64,000 nt of DNA, taken from NCBI RefSeq assembly GCF_036864975.1, contig NZ_CP104311.1:1652001-1716000 (forward strand), read 5' to 3'. A model generated the notes under the pieces. It did no database searches, was not told the origin of the DNA, and saw only the letters and a program-made list of their open reading frames with translations. The DNA is from Methylococcus capsulatus (GTDB taxonomy: Bacteria > Pseudomonadota > Gammaproteobacteria > Methylococcales > Methylococcaceae). Shown here piece by piece: positions 1 through 10,786 of this stretch (positions are counted from its first letter, which is position 1; the number at the start of each line of letters is the position of its first letter). The position numbers and the translations under genes were made by a program.

Positions 1-31
1 GAACCTCACCCAGATTGAGAAGGAAGGCTAA
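1..31 (+). CDS. nqrA: Na+-translocating NADH:quinone reductase subunit A, C-terminal end (partial)
   Basis: Only the last nine codons and the TAA stop (29-31) are present; they read NLTQIEKEG. The assignment rests on position: the frame ends 5 bases before nqrB, and nqrA is the first gene of nqr operons. The sequence itself is too short to identify the gene alone. Confidence 0.7.
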   Translation, partial: NLTQIEKEG

Positions 32-36
32 GTCTC

Positions 37-1239
37 ATGTCAGTAAGGCAATTTCTCGACAAGATTCATCCGCTCTTCGCCAAGGGCGGGCGCTTTGAAA
101 AACTGTATCCCGTCTACGAGATGGTGGATACCTTTCTGTACACCCCGCCCGACGTCACCCGCGGTGCGACCCACGTGCGCGACTCGGTCGACCTCAAGCG
201 GGTGATGACCTACGTCTGGATCGCGGTGCTGCCGTGTATGCTGATGGCGTTGTTCAACACCGGCTACCAGGCCAATCTGGCGATGACGTCCCTCGGGCTG
301 GAATCGGCTCCGGGCTGGCGTGGCGCGATCATCAACCTGTTCGGCCACAATCCGTGGAATCCGCTCTCGGACCTGGTTCACGGCGCACTGTATTTCATTC
401 CGATCTACGTCGTGACCATCGTTGCCGGCGGTCTGTGGGAAGTGCTTTTCGCGGTGGTGCGCAAACATGACGTCAACGAAGGTTTCTTTGTGTCGTCGAT
501 CCTGTTCGCTTTGACCATGCCGCCGAACACCCCGCTGTGGCAGGTGGCCATCGGCATTTCCTTCGGTGTGGTCATGGGCAAGGAAGTGTTCGGCGGCACT
601 GGCAAGAACTTCCTCAACCCGGCGCTGACCGGCCGCGCATTTTTGTACTTCGCGTATCCGGCTTCGATGTCGGGCGACATGGTGTGGACCGCGGTGGACG
701 GCTTCAGCGGCGCCACGGCGCTGGGGTTGGGTGCGCTGGGCGGAGTCGATGCGATCCGCGAGGCGGGCATCGGCTGGTTCCAGACCTTTTTCGGCTTCGA
801 GCGCGGCTCCATGGGTGAGACGTCGACACTGGCCTGCCTCATTGGCGCGGCCTTCCTGATGTATACCCGTATCGCATCCTGGCGGATCATCGCGGGTGTG
901 ATGGTGGGTATGATCGCGACTTCCACGCTGTTCAACGTCATCGGCAGCGATTCCAATGTCATGTTCGCGATGCCCTGGTATTGGCATTTGACGCTGGGCG
1001 GCTTCGCCTTCGGCATGAGCTTCATGGCGACCGATCCGGTGAGTGCGGCGCATACCAACACCGGCCGCTGGATTTTCGGTGCACTGATCGGCTTCATGAC
1101 GGTGCTGATCCGCGTCATCAATCCCGCCTTTCCCGAAGGCATCATGCTGGCCATCCTTTTCTCCAACATTTTCGCTCCGCTCATCGATTACGCGGTCATC
1201 AAGGCGAACATCGCAAGAAGGATTAAACGTCATGCCTAA
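37..1239 (+). CDS. nqrB: Na+-NQR subunit B (membrane, FMN-bearing)
   Basis: NqrB is the large membrane subunit of the sodium-pumping NADH:quinone oxidoreductase in the inner membrane. It carries a covalently bound FMN and riboflavin and contributes to the quinone site and Na+ path. The 400-residue product has the usual family length and about ten hydrophobic segments. The GETSTLA motif at about residues 260-266 contains the threonine that takes FMN through a phosphoester bond in the family. It starts 5 bases after nqrA and overlaps nqrC by 8 bases, so translation is probably coupled. Confidence 0.97.
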   Translation: MSVRQFLDKIHPLFAKGGRFEKLYPVYEMVDTFLYTPPDVTRGATHVRDSVDLKRVMTYVWIAVLPCMLMALFNTGYQANLAMTSLGLESAPGWRGAIINLFGHNPWNPLSDLVHGALYFIPIYVVTIVAGGLWEVLFAVVRKHDVNEGFFVSSILFALTMPPNTPLWQVAIGISFGVVMGKEVFGGTGKNFLNPALTGRAFLYFAYPASMSGDMVWTAVDGFSGATALGLGALGGVDAIREAGIGWFQTFFGFERGSMGETSTLACLIGAAFLMYTRIASWRIIAGVMVGMIATSTLFNVIGSDSNVMFAMPWYWHLTLGGFAFGMSFMATDPVSAAHTNTGRWIFGALIGFMTVLIRVINPAFPEGIMLAILFSNIFAPLIDYAVIKANIARRIKRHA

Positions 1240-2152
1240 CGCAGCAAATTCGACGAATGTGCAGGGTGGTGACAAGTTCGCCGCACTGAAGGAAAAGGCC
1301 AGGGCCTATGCCGAGCACGTGCTGGCACTGCCCAATGACAGCTTCGAGAAAACCGTGGCCGTTGCGGTGGGGCTGTGCCTGGTCGGGGCTATCCTGGTGT
1401 CCGGTTCCGCTGTGGCACTCAAACCGCTGCAGGAGTCTAACAAGTCGAGGGACGAGAAAGTCAATATCCTCGAGGTGGCTGGACTGCTGGACGAGGGTAC
1501 CGACATCGACGAGGCGTTCAAGAACATCGAACCCAAGATCGTCGAGCTTTCATCCGGCGACTACAGCGAGGCGGTGGACCCCAAGACCTACGATCAGCGC
1601 AAAGCGGCCAAGGATCCTGCCTTGAGCGAGGCGATTCCGCCGGAAGATGACATCGCTGGCATCAAACGCAAACCCAAGTATGCCAAGGTGTATCTGGTGA
1701 AGGAGAACGGCCAGCTCAAGTCCGTGATCCTGCCGGTGAGCGGTTACGGCCTGTGGTCCACCATGTACGGTTTCATGGCGCTGGAGGCAGACGGGGAAAC
1801 CGTTATCGGCCTCAATCTCTACGACCAGGCGGAAACGCCCGGACTCGGTGGCGAAGTGGTGAATCCGAAGTGGAAGGCTTTGTGGAAGGGTAAAAAGGTC
1901 TACAACTACTCCAAGACCACGGTGCACGAAAGCAACCTGTCCGAGAAGGGACAGACCATCGAAATCGGTGAAGTGGCTTTGGGTCTGGTCAAAGGTGGGG
2001 TGGACCCCAGCAAGCCGGGCGCGGAATTCCAGGTGGATGCGCTGGCCGGCGCGACCCTGACCAGCCGCGGCGTCAGCAACCTGATCCGCTATTGGATGGG
2101 CAAGGACGGCTTCGGACCGTATTTGGCGAAAGTTAGAGCTGGCAGAGGTTAA
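1232..2152 (+). CDS. nqrC: Na+-NQR subunit C (covalent FMN)
   Basis: NqrC passes electrons from NqrF towards NqrB through a covalently bound FMN on the periplasmic side. One N-terminal membrane anchor is visible at about residues 41-63. The FMN-attachment motif A-G-A-T-L-T-S lies at 272-278; the family consensus begins with S, and the FMN threonine is the second T. At 306 residues it is longer than the approximately 260 of Vibrio NqrC; the extra length is mostly a hydrophilic N-terminus before the anchor and an insert at about 85-145. The start overlaps the end of nqrB. The gene is followed 5 bases later by nqrD. Confidence 0.96.
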   Translation: MPNAANSTNVQGGDKFAALKEKARAYAEHVLALPNDSFEKTVAVAVGLCLVGAILVSGSAVALKPLQESNKSRDEKVNILEVAGLLDEGTDIDEAFKNIEPKIVELSSGDYSEAVDPKTYDQRKAAKDPALSEAIPPEDDIAGIKRKPKYAKVYLVKENGQLKSVILPVSGYGLWSTMYGFMALEADGETVIGLNLYDQAETPGLGGEVVNPKWKALWKGKKVYNYSKTTVHESNLSEKGQTIEIGEVALGLVKGGVDPSKPGAEFQVDALAGATLTSRGVSNLIRYWMGKDGFGPYLAKVRAGRG

Positions 2153-2157
2153 TTCCC

Positions 2158-2817
2158 ATGAACGAAGAATCGAAGAAAGTTCTCATCGAACCGCTGGTCG
2201 ACAACAACCCCATCACTCTCCAGGTGCTGGGTATCTGTTCCGCACTGGCCGTCACTTCGCAGTTGTCGACGGCGTTGATCATGAGTCTGGCGCTGACCTC
2301 GGTCACCGCCTGCTCCAGCGCGGGCATCGCTTTGATCCGCAACCACATTCCAAGCAGCGTGCGCATCATCGCCCAGATGGTGATCATCGCCTCGCTGGTG
2401 ATCGTCGTCGACCAGCTGCTCAAGGCTTTCGCCTATGAGATCAGCAAGCAGTTGTCGGTGTTCGTCGGCCTCATCATCACCAATTGCATCGTGATGGGGC
2501 GTGCCGAGGCCTACGCCATGAAGAATCCCCCCTGGGAAAGCTTCCTGGATGGTATCGGCAACGGTTTGGGTTACAGTCTGATCCTCGTCACCGTCGCCAC
2601 CATCCGTGAACTGCTGGGTTCCGGCAAACTATTGGGGATCGATGTGCTGCCCCTGGTCAAGGATGGCGGCTGGTATGTGCCGAACGGCCTGCTGCTGCTG
2701 CCGCCCAGCGCGTTCTTCCTGATCGGTCTCCTGATCTGGGCGATCCGCTCCTGGAAAACCCAGCAGGTGGAAAAGGCCGATTTCGTGATCGCCACCGCGC
2801 ACGGGGAGGCACACTGA
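2158..2817 (+). CDS. nqrD: Na+-NQR subunit D
   Basis: NqrD is a six-helix membrane subunit that pairs with NqrE as an inverted homologue. The two conserved cysteines that ligate the intramembrane iron centre between NqrD and NqrE are visible: C27 (in LGICSAL) and C110 (in IITNCIV). Length, 219 residues, is normal. The stop codon overlaps the ATG of nqrE (2817). Confidence 0.97.
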   Translation: MNEESKKVLIEPLVDNNPITLQVLGICSALAVTSQLSTALIMSLALTSVTACSSAGIALIRNHIPSSVRIIAQMVIIASLVIVVDQLLKAFAYEISKQLSVFVGLIITNCIVMGRAEAYAMKNPPWESFLDGIGNGLGYSLILVTVATIRELLGSGKLLGIDVLPLVKDGGWYVPNGLLLLPPSAFFLIGLLIWAIRSWKTQQVEKADFVIATAHGEAH

Positions 2818-3425
2818 TGGAAGCCTACATCAATCTGTTCATCAAGTCGGTCTTCATCGAGAACATGGCCCTGTCGTTTTTCCTGGGCATGTGCACCTTC
2901 ATCGCGGTGTCCAAGAAGATCGAAACGGCGGTGGGTTTAGGGATAGCCGTCGTGATCGTGCAGACCCTCACGGTCCCCGCCAACAACCTGATTTACACTT
3001 ATCTGCTCAAGGAGGGCGCTCTGTCCTGGGCCGGTCTGCGCGACGTCGATCTCAGCTTCATCGCCTTGATGGCCTGTATCGGCGTGATCGCCGCCATGGT
3101 GCAGATTCTGGAGATGGTGCTCGACAAGTTCTTCCCGGCCCTCTACAACGCCTTAGGGATTTTCCTACCACTCATCACGGTGAACTGTGCCATCCTGGCC
3201 GGATCGCTGTTCATGATCGAACGCGATTACAACTTCTCGGAGAGTGTGGTCTATGGCGTGGGCAGTGGTTTCGGCTGGGCGCTCGCCATCACCGCGATGG
3301 CCGGTGTGCGCGAAAAGCTCAAGTACAGTGACGTTCCGGCGGGCCTGCGTGGCCTTGGCATCACCTTCATCTCCGCGGGTCTGATGGCGCTGGGTTTCAT
3401 GGCATTCTCCGGCATACAGTTATAA
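2817..3425 (+). CDS. nqrE: Na+-NQR subunit E
   Basis: NqrE is the six-helix partner of NqrD and part of the Na+-translocating membrane core. Its conserved iron-ligating cysteines are at C26 (LGMCTF) and C124 (TVNCAI). Length of 202 residues is typical. It starts on the last base of nqrD and is followed after 16 bases by nqrF, with an RBS-like AAGGA at 3425-3429. Confidence 0.97.
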   Translation: MEAYINLFIKSVFIENMALSFFLGMCTFIAVSKKIETAVGLGIAVVIVQTLTVPANNLIYTYLLKEGALSWAGLRDVDLSFIALMACIGVIAAMVQILEMVLDKFFPALYNALGIFLPLITVNCAILAGSLFMIERDYNFSESVVYGVGSGFGWALAITAMAGVREKLKYSDVPAGLRGLGITFISAGLMALGFMAFSGIQL

Positions 3426-3441
3426 GGATGTAGGTGATCCC

Positions 3442-4665
<1,224 letters not shown>

Positions 4666-4686
4666 TTCGGCGCCGGAGCCAGGGGG

Positions 4687-4716
4687 ACGGGGAGCTACGC
4701 GCTCCTCGTTCTTTTT
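4687..4716 (+). terminator. Intrinsic terminator-like hairpin between nqrF and nqrM
   Basis: ACGGGGAGC (4687-4695) pairs with GCTCCTCGT (4701-4709) around the loop TACGC, with one G-T wobble; two more base pairs can form outside. A run of five T follows at 4712-4716. It may end the nqr transcript or lower expression of nqrM. Confidence 0.7.
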
Positions 4717-4763
4717 GGGGCCAAGCTGGACGGCGATGAACGGTTTTTTTGGAGAAAACGGTT

Positions 4764-4943
4764 ATGACTTTGTTTCTGATCACTTTTGCCATCATCGGCT
4801 TCGTGATCCTGATGATGTCCGTCGGGGTTATTTTCGGACGGCCGGCGATCAAGGGTACCTGTGGAGGACTCAACGGGGGCGATTGCATCTGCACTCAGAA
4901 ATGCGAGAAGCGTCTTAAGCTGGAGGCCGAAGGCAAGGTCTGA
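4764..4943 (+). CDS. nqrM: NqrM, Na+-NQR maturation protein
   Basis: This 59-residue protein has one N-terminal membrane helix (residues 2-24) followed by a short tail with four cysteines in GTCGGL...DCICTQKC. The arrangement matches NqrM (former DUF539), needed in Vibrio to insert the iron between NqrD and NqrE. I chose the ATG at 4764 because GGAG at 4751-4754 lies at a good distance; a TTG at 4749 is in frame but overlaps that site. The position just after nqrF supports the call. The hairpin at 4687-4716 means it may be expressed below the level of the complex. Confidence 0.92.
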   Translation: MTLFLITFAIIGFVILMMSVGVIFGRPAIKGTCGGLNGGDCICTQKCEKRLKLEAEGKV

Positions 4944-4957
4944 AAGGTCCGGGTCGG

Positions 4958-6394
4958 ATGGTCGGTGCGCCGTCGTTTTACTGGTACGATCTGGAAACGT
5001 TCGGGACCGACCCGGCTCGGGACCGCATCGCCCAATTCGCCGGTCTGCGGACCGATTTGGAATTCAATCCGGTCGGACCGCCCGATGTTTTGTACTGCCG
5101 GCCGTCGGACGACATGGTCCCGCAACCCGAGGCCTGTCTCGTCACAGGCATCACGCCGCAGCGCGCCGCCGAACTCGGCGTACCGGAGAATGCGTTCATC
5201 GCTGCCATCCATCGCATTTTCATGCAGCCGGGCACCTGTGTGCTCGGCTACAACACCCTGCGTTTCGACGATGAAATGCTGCGGCATGCTTTCTACCGCA
5301 ACCTGTACGATCCTTACGCACGGGAATGGAAAGGGGGTAATTCGCGCTGGGACATCATCGATCTGGCTCGGTTGACACAAGCCTTGCGGCCGGACGGCAT
5401 CGAATGGCCGCGTGATTCCCAAGGCTTTCCCGTCTTCAAGCTGGAACGCCTCACGGCGGCCAACGGGCTCCAACACGAATCCGCGCATGACGCCTTGTCA
5501 GACGTGCGGGCGACCGTTGCTTTCGCTCGATTGATCGCCGAACGCCAGCCGCGTCTGTTCCAGTTTGCGCTCGAGAATCGGGCCAAGGGCGCCGTCGAAC
5601 GGCTGCTGGCGTTGGGAACCTGGCAGCCCGTGCTGCACGTATCCGAGAAATTTCCTGCCTCCCGTCAATGCATCGCCTGCGTGCTGCCGCTGTGCCGGCA
5701 TCCCCGCATCATAACGCGGATCATCGTGTTCGATCTTGCCTTAGATCCCGTGCAGTTGGCCGATCTGTCGGTGGACGAGATCCGGTGTCGGCTTTTCACC
5801 CCTTCGGCTGAACTGCCAGCAGGTAAGGCGCGGATTCCCTTGAAGTGCGTGCATACCAATCGTTGTCCGGTGGTCGTCCCGATGTCGGCCTTGCGACCGG
5901 CGGATGGGGAGCGGCTCGGTATCAACGCCGCCATTTGCCGGGAACGGGCCCGGTGGTTGCAGGATCATGCGGAAGATGTCGTCCCCAAGGTTTCAGCGGT
6001 ATTTGAAGCCGAGGCATCGTTCGAACCTGAACTCGATCCGGAATTGATGCTCTACCGGGGCGGCTTCACGCCAGATGCCGACCGACGGGCTCTCGATCAG
6101 GTGCATCGTCTGACTCCCGACCAGTTGGCCCGTTACCGCCCGCAATTCGTTGACGGGCGTTTCAGCGAGCTTTTGTTCCGCTTCCGGGCGCGGAATTTTC
6201 CGGATACGCTGAATGCCCAGGAACGCGAGTGCTGGGCCGCATTCCGCCGCTCTCGCCTGGACGGGGAAGGCGGCGGGTTGAGTCTGGCGGAGTTCTTTTC
6301 CCGCATCGACCAGCTCCGGGGCCAGGAATCCGATGCCGGCAAACGGGCAATCCTGGACGCGCTGGAAGCTTATGGCAGGAACTTATCCCGTTAA
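4958..6394 (+). CDS. sbcB: Exodeoxyribonuclease I
   Basis: Exonuclease I degrades single-stranded DNA 3' to 5' in recombination and mismatch repair. The 478-residue protein opens with the DEDD exonuclease motif YDLETFGTDPARD (D11, E13), and later has GYNTLRFDDEM and the HDALSDVRAT motif of the DEDDh class. The C-terminal SH3-like and helical extension is of normal length. It starts 14 bases after nqrM, which is probably chance neighbourhood. Confidence 0.95.
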   Translation: MVGAPSFYWYDLETFGTDPARDRIAQFAGLRTDLEFNPVGPPDVLYCRPSDDMVPQPEACLVTGITPQRAAELGVPENAFIAAIHRIFMQPGTCVLGYNTLRFDDEMLRHAFYRNLYDPYAREWKGGNSRWDIIDLARLTQALRPDGIEWPRDSQGFPVFKLERLTAANGLQHESAHDALSDVRATVAFARLIAERQPRLFQFALENRAKGAVERLLALGTWQPVLHVSEKFPASRQCIACVLPLCRHPRIITRIIVFDLALDPVQLADLSVDEIRCRLFTPSAELPAGKARIPLKCVHTNRCPVVVPMSALRPADGERLGINAAICRERARWLQDHAEDVVPKVSAVFEAEASFEPELDPELMLYRGGFTPDADRRALDQVHRLTPDQLARYRPQFVDGRFSELLFRFRARNFPDTLNAQERECWAAFRRSRLDGEGGGLSLAEFFSRIDQLRGQESDAGKRAILDALEAYGRNLSR

Positions 6395-6419
6395 CCGCAA
6401 TGCGCTTTGCCCTTATACT
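6391..6419 (+). promoter_or_regulatory. Candidate sigma70 promoter for the mxaD-like gene
   Basis: TTAACC (6391-6396) is followed by a 17-base spacer and TATACT (6414-6419). It overlaps the sbcB stop codon and would start transcription about 33 bases upstream of the ATG at 6459. Confidence 0.5.
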
Positions 6420-6458
6420 TATTGGCTACCTTTCCATCTATCCCTGTTCGGAGGAGTA

Positions 6459-6986
6459 ATGAAAAAGATCCTGCTTGTCGCTACCGGTTTGATGGTGGCC
6501 TGGACCGGTTCAACGTTCGCGCACGGTCCTACCCGCCAGAAAGTCACCGAGACGATCGAAATCAATGCTGCTCCGGCGGTGGTTTGGGGCATCATCAAGG
6601 ATTTCGATAAAGGCGAGTGGATGCCGCAGGTGGCCAGCACCACCGGTACGGGCGGCAACGAAAAGGGCGCGACGCGCGAGTTGAAACTGAAATCGGGCGG
6701 CGTCATCAAGGAAGAGCTCAAGAGCTACGACGCCGAAAAAATGAGCTATTCGTACAAGATCACCGAAGTCGACCCGAAAGATTTGCCGGTCGCCAATTAT
6801 TCCTCCACCATCAGCGTGACGCCTGCCGGTGCCGGGTCGGTCGTGGAATGGCACGGCGCATTCTATCGCTCTTTCATGAACAACAACCCGCCGCCGGAAG
6901 AGAACGACGAGGCGGCGCTGAAGGCCGTTACGTCGGTTTATAAAGAAGGACTGGCCAATCTGAAGGCACTGGCCGAGAAAAAATGA
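6459..6986 (+). CDS. MxaD-like periplasmic SRPBCC protein
   Basis: A signal peptide of about 21 residues (MKKILLV...TFAHG) precedes a single SRPBCC/START-like domain. The mature start HGPTRQKV, the VVEWHGAFYR segment and the NNPPPEENDEAA segment are typical of the MxaD family. MxaD is a small periplasmic protein of methylotrophs reported to aid methanol dehydrogenase interaction with cytochrome cL. I chose the ATG at 6459, which has GAGGAG at 6451-6456; an upstream ATG at 6333 lies inside sbcB. No methanol dehydrogenase gene is in the window, so this is probably a stand-alone paralogue. It is followed 7 bases later by the beta-propeller gene. Confidence 0.8.
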   Translation: MKKILLVATGLMVAWTGSTFAHGPTRQKVTETIEINAAPAVVWGIIKDFDKGEWMPQVASTTGTGGNEKGATRELKLKSGGVIKEELKSYDAEKMSYSYKITEVDPKDLPVANYSSTISVTPAGAGSVVEWHGAFYRSFMNNNPPPEENDEAALKAVTSVYKEGLANLKALAEKK

Positions 6987-6993
6987 TCGCCTG

Positions 6994-7962
6994 ATGGCCG
7001 CAAAGCGATTTATCTTCTTGATCGCCGGGGCGACATTGGCCGCCGCCTTTTCCGCATCCGCGGCTTGGGCGGCGCCCTTCGCTTACATCACCAATCAGAA
7101 AGATGACAGCGTCAGCGTCATCGATACGGCCGATGGCGAAGTCCGAGCCACTCTGAAGGTGGGCAAGGAACCGGCCGGTGTCGCCGTCAGCCGGGATGGC
7201 GGCCGCGTCGTGGTGACCAACGCCGGCGGCGGCAGTATCACGCTGATCGATGGCCGGAACCTGCAGGTGGCGGGCGAGATCGCCACCGCCGAAGGCCAGG
7301 TCGGGGTGGCGATCGATGCCGCCGGGCGGTTCGCCTATGTGGCGGACTGGTACGGCGGGGCAGTCTCGGTGGTCGATCTGGAGAACCGGGCCATCGTCCG
7401 CCGATTGCCGACGGGGAGCGTACCGGCCGGACTGGTGTTGGCGCCCGGCGGGTCGCGCCTGTACGTCGCCAATCGCGACGACGACGCCATTGCCGAGATG
7501 AATCCGGAGAGCGGGGAAACCTTGCGTACGGTCAAGGTGGGGAAGCATCCTTTCGGCATCGCCCTCGACCCCGCAGGTGAGCTTTTGTTTTCGGCCAATG
7601 TCGAGAGTGACGACGTTTCCATCGTCGAGGTACGGACGCTTTCGGTGATTGCGACAGTGAAAGTCGGGGAGCGGCCCTATGCGGTGGCCTATGTGGCGCC
7701 GTATCAGCGGCTGTTCGTCACCAACCAGTACGACAACACCGTCTCGGTCGTCGACGTTGCGCGCCGGAGGGTCGTGGACACCATCGCGGTAGGAGAGTAC
7801 CCGGAAGGCATCGCTCTGCACCCCGACGGCATCCATCTCTATGTGGCCAATTGGTTCGACAACACCGTGTCGGTTATCAACGGCCTGTCGTTGAAGGTTG
7901 AACGGACGATCGCCACCGGCAACGGCAGCCGGGCCTTCGGCGAATTCATCGGCGGCGTCTGA
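6994..7962 (+). CDS. Periplasmic YVTN-family beta-propeller protein
   Basis: The 322-residue protein has a signal peptide of about 26 residues (cleavage near AWAAPFA). It then carries about seven repeats of roughly 42 residues with the motif YVTN/YVAN...D.VSVID, for example at FAYITNQKDDSVSVID, RLFVTNQYDNTVSVVD and LYVANWFDNTVSVIN. This is a seven-bladed propeller of the YVTN type. Such proteins often accompany PQQ-dependent alcohol oxidation systems, which fits its MxaD-like neighbour, but the ligand is unknown. The two genes are probably cotranscribed. The gene is convergent with the next one, with only 5 bases between the stops. Confidence 0.85.
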   Translation: MAAKRFIFLIAGATLAAAFSASAAWAAPFAYITNQKDDSVSVIDTADGEVRATLKVGKEPAGVAVSRDGGRVVVTNAGGGSITLIDGRNLQVAGEIATAEGQVGVAIDAAGRFAYVADWYGGAVSVVDLENRAIVRRLPTGSVPAGLVLAPGGSRLYVANRDDDAIAEMNPESGETLRTVKVGKHPFGIALDPAGELLFSANVESDDVSIVEVRTLSVIATVKVGERPYAVAYVAPYQRLFVTNQYDNTVSVVDVARRRVVDTIAVGEYPEGIALHPDGIHLYVANWFDNTVSVINGLSLKVERTIATGNGSRAFGEFIGGV

Positions 7963-7967
7963 AACAC

Positions 7968-9497
7968 TCAAGGGGGCAGTTCCGGCGCCGTGCCATCGGG
8001 GCCGCAGGTCACGGTGAACCGCGCCTCGTCTACACCCAGCGGCCGTCGGCTCCGAAGCTGTTTTTCCAGGATGCCGAGGTCGGCGTCCGAAGGATCGGCC
8101 CCCGCTTGTTGCCGGGCCAGGACGCGCTGGCGCAGTATCGGCTCGGGGGCATCTATGGCGACGATGACGAATCCGGCGCCGGTGCGGTCGGCGAGTTCTC
8201 TGGCGTCGTCCCGATATCTTCGCTCGAGAAACGTGGCATCGAGTATGACGGACAGCCCGGCGCGCAACGCAGGCGTTGCGAGTTCCAGCAGTTCGTCGTA
8301 GGTGGCGCGGGTGAATTCAGGAAGGTACATCCGGGCCGGATCGGCCTGGAGGCGTAACGCCAGCCGTTTGCGTTCGACGTCCGAACGGATCACGATGGCC
8401 CGTTCACGTTCCGCGAGCTGCATTGCCAGATGGCTTTTGCCGCTGCCGGAAACGCCGTGCATGATGATGAGCCGGGGCCGCCGGTCCGGTGAAACCGACA
8501 GAGCATAGTCGACGTAGTGGCGGAAGCGGGTCAGATGTTCCACCCTGGCGGCATCCGTGGAAGCGCTCGACCAGCTCAGCACCGCGATCTTGGCGCGGAC
8601 CATGGCCCGATAACGCAGATAGTAGTGCCAGAGTGCCATGCCGCCGTAATCGCCGGTGATGGCTAGGTACCCGTTCACCAGCCTGGCCGCGAGCCGGCAA
8701 AAGTCGCGCGCTTCGAGGTCCATGGCGAGGAATGCGAGCTCGCTGATGACGTCTATCCAGCGCAGTGCCGGGCTGAATTCGATGGCGTCGAAGGGAACCG
8801 GTTTACCGCCGATCAATGCGATGTTGGCGAGATGGAGATCGCCATGGCATTCTCTGACGAAGCCTTCACGTTTCCGAGCCTGGAACACGCCTTCCAGCGC
8901 TTCGTGGTCTGTTTCTGCGGACGCCTTCAATGCAGCGATTCCGCTGTGCATCTCGCCCGGCGGCAACACGGCCTCGATATGGGCGAAATTATCCAGGGTT
9001 GCACTGCGGATGAGGGGCGGGCTGCCATAGTCTTCGGTCCCGCCCGACCGCGGAATCGAACGGTGGAATTCGGCGATCAGGCGAGCCAGCGCATCGACGT
9101 GGTTTGACGTCAGTGTGTTTGCCGCCGCCATGTCCGTGAACAGGGAGCCTTCGGCAAACTGGCGCATTTTCACTGCGTATTCGAACGGCTGGCCTTCGCC
9201 GTCGATCCGTGGCGTTTGCGGTGAACCGGTGATCGGGCAGACGGCGAGATATAGCTCGGGTGCGAGCCTGCGGTTCAGTCTGATTTCCTCTTCGCAGCAT
9301 TGCCGCCGTCGATCGAGCGTCGAAAAGTCGAGGAATCCGAAATCAACGGGCTTCTTGATCTTGTAAGCGTAAGTTCCCGTGAGGAATACCCAGGAAATAT
9401 GGGTTTCGATCAGGCGGATGTTCGAAACCGGGTGGGGATAGGCATCGGCGCTCGTCAGTCCGGCCGGAAATGCACCCTGGTTGTCAACTGTATTCAC
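7968..9497 (-). CDS. Aminoglycoside-phosphotransferase-like / P-loop kinase fusion protein
   Basis: This 509-residue protein has two domains. Residues about 25-330 form an APH-like fold with the catalytic HGDLHLANIAL and a downstream DAIEFSP. Residues about 340-500 form a P-loop kinase of the gluconate/zeta-toxin-like AAA_33 type, with Walker A GVSGSGKS. The fusion is widespread in proteobacteria and its substrate is not known; I do not read it as a resistance gene. It overlaps the end of rnd by 14 bases on the same strand, which suggests one transcript. Confidence 0.85.
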   Translation of the reverse strand: MNTVDNQGAFPAGLTSADAYPHPVSNIRLIETHISWVFLTGTYAYKIKKPVDFGFLDFSTLDRRRQCCEEEIRLNRRLAPELYLAVCPITGSPQTPRIDGEGQPFEYAVKMRQFAEGSLFTDMAAANTLTSNHVDALARLIAEFHRSIPRSGGTEDYGSPPLIRSATLDNFAHIEAVLPPGEMHSGIAALKASAETDHEALEGVFQARKREGFVRECHGDLHLANIALIGGKPVPFDAIEFSPALRWIDVISELAFLAMDLEARDFCRLAARLVNGYLAITGDYGGMALWHYYLRYRAMVRAKIAVLSWSSASTDAARVEHLTRFRHYVDYALSVSPDRRPRLIIMHGVSGSGKSHLAMQLAERERAIVIRSDVERKRLALRLQADPARMYLPEFTRATYDELLELATPALRAGLSVILDATFLERRYRDDARELADRTGAGFVIVAIDAPEPILRQRVLARQQAGADPSDADLGILEKQLRSRRPLGVDEARFTVTCGPDGTAPELPP

Positions 9498-10656
9498 GGC
9501 TGGTGAGCGCGAGTTGGCCGTCCTTCATGCGCAGGATCGCCTTTTCGTCCAGGAAAGCCTGTAGGTCGTTTCCCGCCAGGGCGCGTCGCCACCCCTGCAG
9601 GACTCTGGCGCTGTCGGGCGACTCCAGCGCCTCCTCGAGGTCTTTGCGGCTGGCGACGACGGCGGGGTTGATCGTGTGTTCGATGCAGCGCAGACGGACC
9701 AGGGCCGACATCGCGTCGATGACGGCCTCGGTGTGGGCACTGCGGCGCTGAACGCGGCGGGGCTGTGGCGGCACAGTCTGGCTGTCACCGACGACGTGTA
9801 CGAGGGCGATCATCGCTTCGCCGTATCGCTGTATCACGCGCGAGTCGATTCCTCTCAGCGCCTGCAGAGCATCCCGGTTGCGGGGCCTTTTCATAGCGAT
9901 CTCCAGCAGCGCCTCGTCGCGAAGGATCCAGTTGCGTGGCAGGTCATTTTGCTGGGCGGTATTTTCCCGCCAGGCGGCGAGGCGGACTGCCAATGCGAAC
10001 TGATCGGGTTTTAGGCGGTCCAGCCCGCCGATGCGCTCCCAGGCATCTTCCGGTCGGTTAACATAGAGGTCGGGATTCTCCAGTGCGGCGAAATCGTCCG
10101 CCAACCAAGAGCAGCGTTCCAGCCGTTCCAGTTGCTCCCGCATCTTCGGATACAGGGCCGCCAGATGGATCACGTCGTTGGCCGCATACTCCTTCTGTGC
10201 GGCCGAGAGAGGGCGCTGGGTCCAGTCGGTACGGGTGTGCTCCTTGTCGACGGTCACACCCAGCATGGCTGATACGAGGCTGGCATAGCCGATTTGCTCG
10301 GGATGGCCGACCAGGGGAGCGGCCAGTTGGGTGTCGAATATCGGCGCCGGGACGGCACGGAATCGGTGGAAGAAAATCTCCAGGTCCTGTCTCGCGGCGT
10401 GGAACACTTTGGTGATCGCTCGATTGAACAGCAGACCCTCGACTTCGCTCAGATCCTCGATCGCGAGGGGATCGATGCAAGCGGCCTGGGTGCCATTGGC
10501 AATTTGCAACAGGCAGAACTTCGGATAGTAGGTCTTGTCCCGCACGAATTCGGTATCGACCGCGATCCAGGGTGAACTGCCGAGGGACCGGCAGAATGCC
10601 GCCAGCTCGTCGGCCGAGTCGATGTAAGTGATGGGGAAGGGCATGGTTGCAAGCAT
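9484..10656 (-). CDS. rnd: Ribonuclease D
   Basis: RNase D trims the 3' ends of tRNA precursors and other structured RNAs. The 390-residue protein has the DEDDy exonuclease core (VDTEFVRDKTYYP with D34 and E36, then ARQDLEIF, and YAANDVIHL) and HRDC-type helical domains in the C-terminal half. The start could be the ATG at 10656 or at 10644; neither has a clear RBS, and a GGAGGAG lies about 27 bases upstream. The gene is divergent from the adjacent tRNA genes. Confidence 0.95.
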   Translation of the reverse strand: MLATMPFPITYIDSADELAAFCRSLGSSPWIAVDTEFVRDKTYYPKFCLLQIANGTQAACIDPLAIEDLSEVEGLLFNRAITKVFHAARQDLEIFFHRFRAVPAPIFDTQLAAPLVGHPEQIGYASLVSAMLGVTVDKEHTRTDWTQRPLSAAQKEYAANDVIHLAALYPKMREQLERLERCSWLADDFAALENPDLYVNRPEDAWERIGGLDRLKPDQFALAVRLAAWRENTAQQNDLPRNWILRDEALLEIAMKRPRNRDALQALRGIDSRVIQRYGEAMIALVHVVGDSQTVPPQPRRVQRRSAHTEAVIDAMSALVRLRCIEHTINPAVVASRKDLEEALESPDSARVLQGWRRALAGNDLQAFLDEKAILRMKDGQLALTSREYS

Positions 10657-10743
10657 GTGAGAACAATGTACGGAGATTGTAACTCTCCTCCCCTTCAGGG
10701 TGAGCCGGAGCCTGCCTTTCTTTCGGAATCGTCCCGATGTTTG

Positions 10744-10772
10744 TTGACATGGTGAGGGACTTTCATGATAAT
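10744..10772 (+). promoter_or_regulatory. Promoter of the tRNA-Arg/tRNA-Asn unit
   Basis: A perfect TTGACA (10744-10749), a 17-base spacer and GATAAT (10767-10772) place the start of transcription just upstream of the tRNA-Arg 5' end at 10787. Confidence 0.85.
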
Positions 10773-10786
10773 GCGCTTTCCACAGC

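Noticed and set aside
8404-9497. Reading the phosphotransferase domain as an aminoglycoside-resistance gene
   Set aside because: The domain is fused to a P-loop kinase in a widespread housekeeping-type family, with no resistance context.
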